Of a stretch of DNA of 64,000 nt, positions 47,773-56,806 are shown piece after piece. The position numbers and the translations under genes are program-made. This stretch comes from Endomicrobiia bacterium (lineage in GTDB: Bacteria; Elusimicrobiota; Endomicrobiia; DTEH01). Each line of letters opens with the position of its first letter. Position 1 is the stretch's first letter. The notes below the pieces were generated by a model. That model made no database searches and was not told where the DNA came from. It saw only the letters and a list, made by a program, of their open reading frames with translations. Where the stretch lies: positions 1 to 64,000 of the forward strand of contig JANXDG010000035.1 of assembly GCA_025059805.1 (NCBI GenBank). The letters are read 5' to 3'.

Positions 47773-49184
47773 TCTGGCATTAACGCCGAAATTACAAGGT
47801 CTTTTGCATACAGATTTAAAAAATGTTTTATATCATTGTTAGTTATTTTACCTATGTTTTCCAAATATGAATTAAGTTCTTCTAACGACATAAACATCTC
47901 CCACCAAGCTAAGGTAGACGCTTTAGAATGTACAGTTTCATTATTAAAATACCATCTAGTCACAATGATATGTTTTGCTTTCTCTAATTCAGCATTAGTA
48001 ACACCATTATTTTTAACATCATCAAGTATCTTTTTAATTTCTTCTATTGTCTTTTCAAAATTTTTATGTTCACATACACCGGTTATATAAAAAACAGAAG
48101 GGCCAACTTGTGTATAAAATCCGCTACTTATTTCATATACAAGTTGTTTTTTTTCCCTTAAATTTTGATATAACCTTGAAGATAAACCTTCACCTAAAAT
48201 AATTGATAAAACTTCACCTGTATATTGATGTTTATCATCAATTTTTGGACCAAGAAAACCGCAGATGAAATAAGTATGTTGTACCTTATGTTTTTTTATC
48301 TCAGTTGCAGCTGGAATAATTTCTTCATAAAGTGGCGGGTTGCGCACACCTATATCACTATCTGGGCTCACTAAATTATAGTTGAAATATTTGTCAATAA
48401 GTTCCTTGGTCTTATCATATTCTATATCTCCACAAATACTTATAATCATATTCGCTGGTTGATAAAAAGATTTATAGTATTTAATAATTTGCGACTTACT
48501 TAAGTTTCTAATATTTTCTTCTTTCCCTATTACTCGCCATTTATATGCAGATTTTTGAAATAAAAGTTTATTAAAATTTTCATAAAGTATATTCGTCGGA
48601 GTATCCTCATAACGTTTAATTTCTTCAATAACAACATTACGCTCATTTTCCAGTTCATTATCTGGAAAAGTTGCATCAAATACAAGTTCCGAAAGTATTT
48701 TTATCGCTTCCTCTAAGCCTTCTTTAGGTATATCTACAAAATAAACAGTAAATTCCTTTGATGTCCCCGCATTTAACACTGCACCGTAACGTTCTATTTT
48801 TTTACTTATTTCTTTTAAACTATAACTTTTTGTACCTTTAAATACAAGATGTTCAAGGAAATGTGAAACTCCATTGATATCTTCGGTTTCATTAATAGAA
48901 CCAACTTTTACCCAAACTTGAATTGACACTAAAGGTAAAAATGTTGACTTCTTAAGTAAAACCCTAAGGCCATTTCTTAGAAAATACCTTTCATCTTGTT
49001 CTGCTATGAAAAACATTTCTTTCTTATTCATAACTTCGCACCAACTTCTAAGATTTAGCAACATTGTGACAATAAAAATGCTAATTATACACTTAAGCAT
49101 TATCTTGACAAGGTAAGTAATTATTAAAGGAAATTTAAAATGCCTTATTGAAGATAATATATAATAACAAAAACATGAATTCAA
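47769..49184 (-). CDS. M16-family zinc peptidase, predicted active subunit
   Basis: NGVSHFLEHLVFKGTKSYS (HFLEH) with downstream E (NERNVVIEEIKRYEDTP). Confidence 0.92.
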   Translation of the reverse strand: MNSCFCYYILSSIRHFKFPLIITYLVKIMLKCIISIFIVTMLLNLRSWCEVMNKKEMFFIAEQDERYFLRNGLRVLLKKSTFLPLVSIQVWVKVGSINETEDINGVSHFLEHLVFKGTKSYSLKEISKKIERYGAVLNAGTSKEFTVYFVDIPKEGLEEAIKILSELVFDATFPDNELENERNVVIEEIKRYEDTPTNILYENFNKLLFQKSAYKWRVIGKEENIRNLSKSQIIKYYKSFYQPANMIISICGDIEYDKTKELIDKYFNYNLVSPDSDIGVRNPPLYEEIIPAATEIKKHKVQHTYFICGFLGPKIDDKHQYTGEVLSIILGEGLSSRLYQNLREKKQLVYEISSGFYTQVGPSVFYITGVCEHKNFEKTIEEIKKILDDVKNNGVTNAELEKAKHIIVTRWYFNNETVHSKASTLAWWEMFMSLEELNSYLENIGKITNNDIKHFLNLYAKDLVISALMPE

Positions 49185-49197
49185 TCTTTAAAAATTG

Positions 49198-51942
49198 TTA
49201 AATTTTTAAAACAGGTTTAGTCAACCAATCCCATATTTTTGATAAAAACCCTTTTTTCACGGGATATCTCACTACTACGGTTCCGTTTTGCTTTGTAACT
49301 GTTTCTTCTTCTACCACTTTTGTATCTTTGAATTCTACAGTTTTATTTCTAATATCAGATGCTAATGTTAAGGTTTCAATGCGAGTCCTTAATTTTGCAA
49401 TTTCTTCTTCTTTTGAATTAATTATCTTTTCCATCTCGCGATATTCATTTAAGAGTTTTGCGTAAATTTCTTTCCATGCGATGTCTATCTTATCTATAGT
49501 TTCCTCGTGTTGCTTTTCGATCTCGTTTAATTTTTCTGTATAACGCTGAACAATCCTATTTTTTTCAGACTCAAATTTATCTTTTAGTCCCTTAAGCTTA
49601 TCCTCATATTCTTTGATTTTTTGTATTTGCATGTTTTCCTTCTCTGATAAGCTTTTTATTCTTTCTTCTAATTCTATCTTTTCTTTCGTATATAATTCTC
49701 TTTCCTTATTCATAGTTTGTTTTAAATCTTCAATTTTTTCTTTCAACATTGAAATTTCATCTCTCATCTTATCTTTTTCACTCTTTTCCGCTTCGTAATT
49801 TTCTTGTAAAACTTTTATCTTTCGTTCTGCTTCTGACAATTTTGTAAGTAATTCCGCAGTTTCGTTTTCTTTTAATTCAACTGCTCGCTTAGAACTTTCA
49901 AGTTCATTCTGCAGTTTACCTAAATCTATTTTCAAATCTTCGTATTTCTTTATCAAAAGTTGATAATCATTATTAAGATTCTCATATTTTGAACGAACAT
50001 CATTATATGAACTCTCAATATTTTTTAAATCTAATACTTGTTGCATCAGATTGTCTTTATCATTTTTCAAAACTAGTAGCTCGTTTCTTAATTTGTTATT
50101 CTCTTCCACTAACGTTGACTTTTCATCTGACAATTTCTCTAATTTTTCGTTTAATATTTGTAAAGTTTGTTCATAATTCTCTTCCATTTCCTTAATTTTT
50201 ACTAATTCCTGCTGATATTTAGCCACTGCTTCTTCATACTGTTGTTTCAACTCTTTGTACTTAGATAAATGACTGTTTATAATATTTTCTTTTTCTTCAA
50301 TTTCCTCAAATAAATGTTTGTTTGTTGTTTCAAGCTGAGAAATATATTTTTGATATTCTGCTAATTTTGAATTTAAACGGTTATTCACTTCATCTTCAAA
50401 ACTTTTCCTTAGTATTTCATAATCATTAATTATTTTTTGCTTTTCTTCTAATAAATGTCTGTTTAACTGTTCAATCTCTGCAATACGTTGTTCATATTTA
50501 GCAACTTTTTGATTTAATTCCTCATCTAATTTTTTACTATAACTCTCATAATTGTTCCTTAACTCTTCGTACTTCTTTTGATATTGCTGTACTATATTTT
50601 CTTTCTCTTCTCTTAATTTTTCTATTTGTAAAATTAATGCATCATTTTCTTTAACTAATTTTTCTATCATTTCCTTCTGTTCATTACCTTCTTTAATGAA
50701 ATTGCTAATTTGTTTTTCAATTTGGGCAATACGTTCATCTCTTTTAATGATTTCTTCATCTTTTCTTTTAGTCTCTTCTGTTAGATGTCCTAAAAGTTGT
50801 TCCTTCTGAATTATCAAATTTTGTAAAGAATCAATCTTTTCTTGAAGTTGCTTTATTTCTGTTATTCGTTGTTGAGTAGCTTTTTCTAATTCAATCTTAT
50901 GTCTTGCCTGTAAAATACCTATTTGCGTTTTCAGTACAAAATATTCTCTCTCACGTTCTTCCTTCTCTTGTTTTAATACTCGTAACTCTGCTTTCATATT
51001 GTCTATTATTCCTTGCATTTTTAAAATTTGCTCATCACGTTTCTTAATTTCAAATGTTAACTTATCATTATTAACATTAGATTCAGATTGTACCATTGCA
51101 ATCTGTGATTTTAAACTCAAAACTTCTTTCTCTTTTTGTTCTAACATATCTTTTAAATGTTTAATTTCTGTCTCAAAATTTTTATATTGAAATTTATATT
51201 CAGAAATTTGTCTTTCTACATCAGCTTTGAGTTTTTCTTCTAACATTTTGTATTCATTCCTTACACGAGCAATTTCTTCTTCTTTATTTTTTAAAAGTAT
51301 CTGGAATTTACTTTTTTCTTCTTGCCATCGTAATTCTAAATCACGTATCTTATTAAGAAACTGTTGTTCAACACGTTGATGTTCAACATCACGTTGGCCA
51401 AGTTGCGTTTTTAATGTTTCAATCCATGTCTCACGTTCTTTAGCAAGCCGTTCTTCTAATTCCTTTATTCTTCTGTTCAGATTTTCTTTCTCTTCTATAA
51501 GTTCTTTCTCACGTTTTTCTCTCTGTAAACGCTCTTGTATATCACGTATACTTTCTTCTACTTTAGCAGCAAGTGCTTCCTCTTCCTTTGATTTTATTGT
51601 CTGTAACATCAATTTTTCTCGTTCTTCAAGAAGCATCCTTTGTAACTCTTGTAATTGTATTTCCATCTGACGTTTTGCCTGTTCTGCTTCCCACAACCGT
51701 TGTTCCAAAACAGAACTAAACTGTGGCATTACACTGGTCTGTTGCTGAGAGAACAATACACCAGACGTAACATTAGAAGGTTGTTGCACCATCTTTGATG
51801 TTTGCTGAGTTAACTTTGGAGCAGGTGGTATCTTACCTGACGGCTGGCTTAATGGCGACTTAGGTACATTTTCAACCTTCGGCTTGTTTTGTTGTGGCAA
51901 TGGCGGTTTAGGTATTTGTGGTAATTTTTTTTCTTCTGCCAT
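49198..51942 (-). CDS. Large coiled-coil protein with Pro/Gln-rich N-terminus
   Basis: PQIPKPPLPQQNKPKVENVPKSPLSQPSGKIPPAPK, long heptad-rich region, C-terminus KKGFLSKIWDWLTKPVLKI. Confidence 0.85.
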   Translation of the reverse strand: MAEEKKLPQIPKPPLPQQNKPKVENVPKSPLSQPSGKIPPAPKLTQQTSKMVQQPSNVTSGVLFSQQQTSVMPQFSSVLEQRLWEAEQAKRQMEIQLQELQRMLLEEREKLMLQTIKSKEEEALAAKVEESIRDIQERLQREKREKELIEEKENLNRRIKELEERLAKERETWIETLKTQLGQRDVEHQRVEQQFLNKIRDLELRWQEEKSKFQILLKNKEEEIARVRNEYKMLEEKLKADVERQISEYKFQYKNFETEIKHLKDMLEQKEKEVLSLKSQIAMVQSESNVNNDKLTFEIKKRDEQILKMQGIIDNMKAELRVLKQEKEEREREYFVLKTQIGILQARHKIELEKATQQRITEIKQLQEKIDSLQNLIIQKEQLLGHLTEETKRKDEEIIKRDERIAQIEKQISNFIKEGNEQKEMIEKLVKENDALILQIEKLREEKENIVQQYQKKYEELRNNYESYSKKLDEELNQKVAKYEQRIAEIEQLNRHLLEEKQKIINDYEILRKSFEDEVNNRLNSKLAEYQKYISQLETTNKHLFEEIEEKENIINSHLSKYKELKQQYEEAVAKYQQELVKIKEMEENYEQTLQILNEKLEKLSDEKSTLVEENNKLRNELLVLKNDKDNLMQQVLDLKNIESSYNDVRSKYENLNNDYQLLIKKYEDLKIDLGKLQNELESSKRAVELKENETAELLTKLSEAERKIKVLQENYEAEKSEKDKMRDEISMLKEKIEDLKQTMNKERELYTKEKIELEERIKSLSEKENMQIQKIKEYEDKLKGLKDKFESEKNRIVQRYTEKLNEIEKQHEETIDKIDIAWKEIYAKLLNEYREMEKIINSKEEEIAKLRTRIETLTLASDIRNKTVEFKDTKVVEEETVTKQNGTVVVRYPVKKGFLSKIWDWLTKPVLKI

Positions 51943-51975
51943 TGTTATAAGTCCTCCTTATTTAATACTTTAACC

Positions 51976-54900
51976 TTACTTTTTATTAATTTCTTTGAAC
52001 CAGGATTTGACGACAGTATTATCAGGATTTATCTCGAGCACTTTTGCTGCAAATTCATTTGCTTTTTCTAAATTACCAATATTAAAATAACATAAAGCAA
52101 TATACTGGTTTATAACTTCGTTTTTATCATCATATTCTACTAATTTCAAAAATTCTTTTAGCGCAAGATTGTAGTTTTTCATCTCAAACAATTGTATAGC
52201 ACGTGAAAGTTCCTCTTTGTTAATTTCCGTCACATCTTTATTAGTAAAACTTACCTTTGAAAGTTTTTCTTGAACCATATTACTAATTTGTCTTTCTACA
52301 CGTAACTCTTTGTCTTTATCTGTTAACAAATCCTGTTCTAACTTTATTTTCGTATCAAGTTTTTCCAATAATTCACTTATACCATTTTTATAATTATTAA
52401 GCATAACTTTAAGCATTCTTATTTCATCTTCTAATTTTTCTTTCAGTTGTTTTTTACTCATTATGAACCCTTGCTTCTCATTTTCATAAGCTGTTACTAA
52501 ATCATTAATTTCACCTTTAAGATTATTTAAAGTTTGTTCATATGAAGTAATTTTTGGCCTAAATTGTTCAGTTCTTTCATTATATCTATTCTTTAGTGCT
52601 TCTAATTCAATATTCAACCTGGATAACTCTTTTTCAACAAATTCTTGTCTTCGTTTTTTCTCATCCTCTATACTTTGTATTCTGATATTATACCTTACTT
52701 GTAAGGAATTTAGTTCGTTTTCCTTAGTTTTTATGGTTTCCACAAGCATTTCGGTTTCTCTATTGAATTCTTGAATAATTTTATCCCTTTGCTGCTGATA
52801 TTGAAGACTGATTTTTCTTAATTCAAATTCAAATTTTTCTTTTAATGAACGTAATTCAATATCTTTCAGTGCACGTTTTGTTTTTAAATCTTCAATTTCT
52901 CGTTGCAAATCCTGAAGTATCTTATCGTTTTCTTGTTCTACTTGTTTTAATTTCTTTTCCAACATATTTATTTCTGATACCATTTGTATTCTTTTAGTTT
53001 CGAACTCCGTATCAATCTTTTCAATTTCATTAGTCAACATTATTTCTTTATTTTTAAGTTCCTCTTCTATTTTTTGTTGTTGCGATACCAATTGATTTAA
53101 TTGCTCAAGATATGAAACACGTTGTTGTTCCAGCTGTTGTTTTAACAATTCAAGTTCATCTTTTAATTTTTGATTTTCTAATAATAACATCTGTTCTCTT
53201 TTTTCTTGTTCAACTTTAGCATTGATTTCCCAATTTGCAAGTTCTAACTTTAAATTTTTAATTTCTTCTTCTTTCGTCCTTCTTGTTTCTAACAATTGCT
53301 CTTGTTTGAATTTTAATTCTTCTTCTAGTTCAGAAACTTTTGCAGTTAGTTTTTCTATTTTAATAGTAAAATCTTTTTTCTTATTTTCATATTCATTTAA
53401 TAACTGATTATACTTGTTTTCGTATTCTTGTTTAACATTTACTAACATCTGTTTTTTCTCTGCTAACTTCAGTTTATACATATCCTCTTCAGATTTTAAC
53501 TTTGCTTTCACTGATTCTATCTCATGGTTTAGTGACGATTTTAAGTCTTCAAATTCCTGTTGCCTAATTGCCCACTCTTGTTCAAAATTATCTTTTCTTG
53601 TAACAAATTCTGTTTTTAGTTTTAATATCTCAGCATCTAACTTCTCAGTTATTTCTTTTATTTCCTGTTCTACTTTAGCAATATCAGATATTAATTTCTG
53701 CTGTTGTTGCTGTAAACCTTCAATTTTTTTCAAATTGACCTCGGTTAACTGTTGAATATCATTTACTAATTTCTTTTCTCTTTCTTGTAGTTCAGATATC
53801 AATCTATCTATTTCACTTTGCTGTTCAAAAAGTTTAGCTTCATATTCTTTCTCTATAGATTTTAACATTTCAGCATAAGAATTGATTCTTTTTTCAAGAC
53901 GTGTCTGCAGTGTATCGGCCATTTTTTGTATATTTTTAAATTTAAGTTGATATTGAAGTTCTAACTGTTGTAAATTTTTTGTCATTTCATCTCTTTGTCT
54001 CTCTTTTTCAGCAATTATCTTGGGCATATTTTCTTGTAAATCTTTAAGTTGTTTAGTGAGTTCTTCAATCTTATGTTCTAACTCATATTTCTTTAACTCA
54101 AATTCCTCAACTAATTTTGCCTGTTCTGCGTTTAACTGTTCAAACCTAGTAGTGTAATATTCAATTGCTTCGTTCTTTTTTACTTCTAATGCATAAATTT
54201 CTTGTTTATATTTCTGTTCTAAATCTTTAATTTGTCGTTCTTTGTCTTGTATTGTATTAACAAGTGTATTTCTTAACTCTCTTACATATGCAAGTTTTTC
54301 TTCCTCCTGTTTCTTGTAATCTTCAACCAAAGTATTATATTGCTGTTGTTGTTTTGCAATTTCTTCATCGTAATTTATCAATTTTTTGTCGTATTCTTCT
54401 TTTGTCTTTGTCAATTTATCTATTAATTCATCTCTCCTTTGTAGATACGGTACTAGTTTTGATTGACACTCCTCTTCAATTTTGCTTAATTGTTGATTTA
54501 AATCGCTCTTTTTCTGTTCAAGTTCTTTCACCAGGTTCTCAAATTCTTCCTTTTTACTGGTAATAACAGTTTTATATTGCAATTCTTTCTGTAACAAATC
54601 ACTTTCGTACTTACGAATTTTTTCTTCTAACATTTCATGTTCTTGTTTCCATTTAAACTCTATTTCTTGAATAGCTTTTTCCCTGTCCCTAACATATCCA
54701 GAAATTTTTTCATTCCAACTTTCTACTTCCTTTACTTTTTCCTTAAGTGCATTTTCATAATCATCTGTTAATTCTTTAAGTTTTTCTTCAAACTGTCTAA
54801 TATCTACTTCTAACTGTTTTGCAGATTCCTTGTTATTTTGTATAATTTCTTCCTTCTTACGTTCAAATTCAAGACTACATTTCTTTATCTCATCCTGCAG

Positions 54901-56784
54901 AACAGCTATTTCTTTTTCAATTTCCTCTATCCGTCTCTGATACTCCAATTCCATCTCTTTGGACTGTTGTTCAATAGTCTCTATTTTATTCTGTAATTTT
55001 CCTTTTTCTGTTTCAATTTCCTCAATCTTATGTTTATACTTGCTTTCTAAATTTTCTTTTACTAATTCAAATTTTTTAATAATCTGTTGAACTTCTTTTT
55101 CTCGCTCCTTCTCTATGTTTCCGATTTCTTGCTCTCTACGTTTTATTTCTTCAGTTAAGTCTTTTACCTTTTCATAAAGAGGCTCATTTTCTTTAGCAAT
55201 TTCTTTAGCAACTATATCCAATTTAGCTTCTTGCAACTTAAGTTCTTGTTCTAATAAACTCTTTGCTTTTATAAGTTCTGCTTCTTTAGAATTAAGAACA
55301 CGTTCAAGTTCTGCTTTACGTTTTTCAAATTCTTTTTCCTTTGTAACATATAACTTCTCCAACTCTTCCTTAGTTTGCAGACATTCAGATATGAAGTTTT
55401 CCATATGCTGCTTAAGCTCAGCTAATTTTTGTTCATGTTGAAGTTTAACCTGTTGAATGAGATTTTTCCTTTCAGTAACAACTCTTATTTTTGCAGACTT
55501 CAGATTCTCAAGTTCACGAGTTAACTCTACAATAGTTTTTTCAAGTTCCTTTTTCTCTTCATCTAATTTTTTGAGTTTGTTTCTCCATTCTTCTTGTAAT
55601 TGAGCAACACGTTTCTGGTATAAAAGTTGCGTTTGAGTAATCTCCTGTTCTTTACTTTGTATAAGATTATTATAATTTTCATATTCCCTAGCGAACTTTT
55701 GCTCAAGTTCAGCTAATTGATGTCTAATTTTCTGTTCTTCTTCTAACAAAACTTTCTTCTTTTGTTCAATTAACGCATTATATTGTGTCTCTTTAAGCAT
55801 TAGTTCTACTTTATATTGCTTTATTTCTTCATCTTTCTTCTGTAACTCTTTTTCAAATTCTTGTTCGTACTTTCTTAACTCATCCTCAAGTGATTTTATT
55901 TTCTCTTGATAGTTTTCTTTAGTACGTTGTAGGTTCCGCAGAAGTTCTTCTTGTTGTTGTTCCCATTCTGAATACTTTTGTTCTAAAACATATTTAACCG
56001 TCATAAACTCTTCTTCCTTAGATTTCAAAAGTTGCTTATATTGTTCTATTTTTTCATCAAACTTCCGTTGCATTTCTGTAACTTGATGAATACGTTTTTC
56101 ATTTAAATCTTTCGCAGCAAGCAGAAATTTCTCTTCTTCAATTTTTAACTGTTGTTCTTTAAGCTGTACTAAAGATTTTAATTTTAGTATTTCTTCTTCT
56201 TTCTCAGACAACCTCTTTTTGAAGTTTACTTTTTCTTCTTCCAACTGCCTATTCAAAGCATCTATTCTTTCCTGTAGTATGCTTAACTCTTCCTTAAATT
56301 CCTGCTGTTTCCTATCCATAATCATTTTATGTTGCGCTTCTTCAAAAACAGCTTTGTTCCTTAATTGTTCAATCTCACTATTTTTCTCGTCTAATTTTTT
56401 TTGCCATTGCATTATCTCTTGATTGTATTCATCGGAAAATTTTTGTAACTGTTGTGCAATGGAAGATTTAATGCTTTCTAACTCTTTTTCATAATGTGAT
56501 CTATTTGTGTTAATTTTATGCTCAAGCGTACTTAACCTCATTTCAAGCGATACTTTTTCTTCTTCTACAGATTTAATTTTGTTTATTAACTCTTCGCGTT
56601 CCTGTTGTATTTTTTGTTCCAAATATCTTATATTAGCATAAAGATTTTCTCTAACAAGAGCAGGTTCCATATCATCTGTAGTAGAGGTTATCTCGGATTG
56701 ATTCTGAACCTGTTCCTTATTTACATTGTCTAATTGACTTGTTTTCTGTACAATTTTGTTTTTTATCTTATCAAATATATTCAT
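51976..56784 (-). CDS. Giant (1602 aa) coiled-coil protein with C-terminal TPR
   Basis: Nearly continuous charged heptads; C-terminus AIQLFEMKNYNLALKEFLKLVEYDDKNEVINQYIALCYFNIGNLEKANEFAAKVLEINPDN (TPR). Confidence 0.88.
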   Translation of the reverse strand: MNIFDKIKNKIVQKTSQLDNVNKEQVQNQSEITSTTDDMEPALVRENLYANIRYLEQKIQQEREELINKIKSVEEEKVSLEMRLSTLEHKINTNRSHYEKELESIKSSIAQQLQKFSDEYNQEIMQWQKKLDEKNSEIEQLRNKAVFEEAQHKMIMDRKQQEFKEELSILQERIDALNRQLEEEKVNFKKRLSEKEEEILKLKSLVQLKEQQLKIEEEKFLLAAKDLNEKRIHQVTEMQRKFDEKIEQYKQLLKSKEEEFMTVKYVLEQKYSEWEQQQEELLRNLQRTKENYQEKIKSLEDELRKYEQEFEKELQKKDEEIKQYKVELMLKETQYNALIEQKKKVLLEEEQKIRHQLAELEQKFAREYENYNNLIQSKEQEITQTQLLYQKRVAQLQEEWRNKLKKLDEEKKELEKTIVELTRELENLKSAKIRVVTERKNLIQQVKLQHEQKLAELKQHMENFISECLQTKEELEKLYVTKEKEFEKRKAELERVLNSKEAELIKAKSLLEQELKLQEAKLDIVAKEIAKENEPLYEKVKDLTEEIKRREQEIGNIEKEREKEVQQIIKKFELVKENLESKYKHKIEEIETEKGKLQNKIETIEQQSKEMELEYQRRIEEIEKEIAVLQDEIKKCSLEFERKKEEIIQNNKESAKQLEVDIRQFEEKLKELTDDYENALKEKVKEVESWNEKISGYVRDREKAIQEIEFKWKQEHEMLEEKIRKYESDLLQKELQYKTVITSKKEEFENLVKELEQKKSDLNQQLSKIEEECQSKLVPYLQRRDELIDKLTKTKEEYDKKLINYDEEIAKQQQQYNTLVEDYKKQEEEKLAYVRELRNTLVNTIQDKERQIKDLEQKYKQEIYALEVKKNEAIEYYTTRFEQLNAEQAKLVEEFELKKYELEHKIEELTKQLKDLQENMPKIIAEKERQRDEMTKNLQQLELQYQLKFKNIQKMADTLQTRLEKRINSYAEMLKSIEKEYEAKLFEQQSEIDRLISELQEREKKLVNDIQQLTEVNLKKIEGLQQQQQKLISDIAKVEQEIKEITEKLDAEILKLKTEFVTRKDNFEQEWAIRQQEFEDLKSSLNHEIESVKAKLKSEEDMYKLKLAEKKQMLVNVKQEYENKYNQLLNEYENKKKDFTIKIEKLTAKVSELEEELKFKQEQLLETRRTKEEEIKNLKLELANWEINAKVEQEKREQMLLLENQKLKDELELLKQQLEQQRVSYLEQLNQLVSQQQKIEEELKNKEIMLTNEIEKIDTEFETKRIQMVSEINMLEKKLKQVEQENDKILQDLQREIEDLKTKRALKDIELRSLKEKFEFELRKISLQYQQQRDKIIQEFNRETEMLVETIKTKENELNSLQVRYNIRIQSIEDEKKRRQEFVEKELSRLNIELEALKNRYNERTEQFRPKITSYEQTLNNLKGEINDLVTAYENEKQGFIMSKKQLKEKLEDEIRMLKVMLNNYKNGISELLEKLDTKIKLEQDLLTDKDKELRVERQISNMVQEKLSKVSFTNKDVTEINKEELSRAIQLFEMKNYNLALKEFLKLVEYDDKNEVINQYIALCYFNIGNLEKANEFAAKVLEINPDNTVVKSWFKEINKK

Positions 56785-56806
56785 TTTTTAAACTTCCTCC
56801 ATGGAT

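Noticed and set aside
49198-56784. SMC/Rad50/SbcC-type interpretation of the giant coiled coils
   Set aside because: No Walker A (GxxGxGKS/T), ABC signature or Walker B found by reading the termini.
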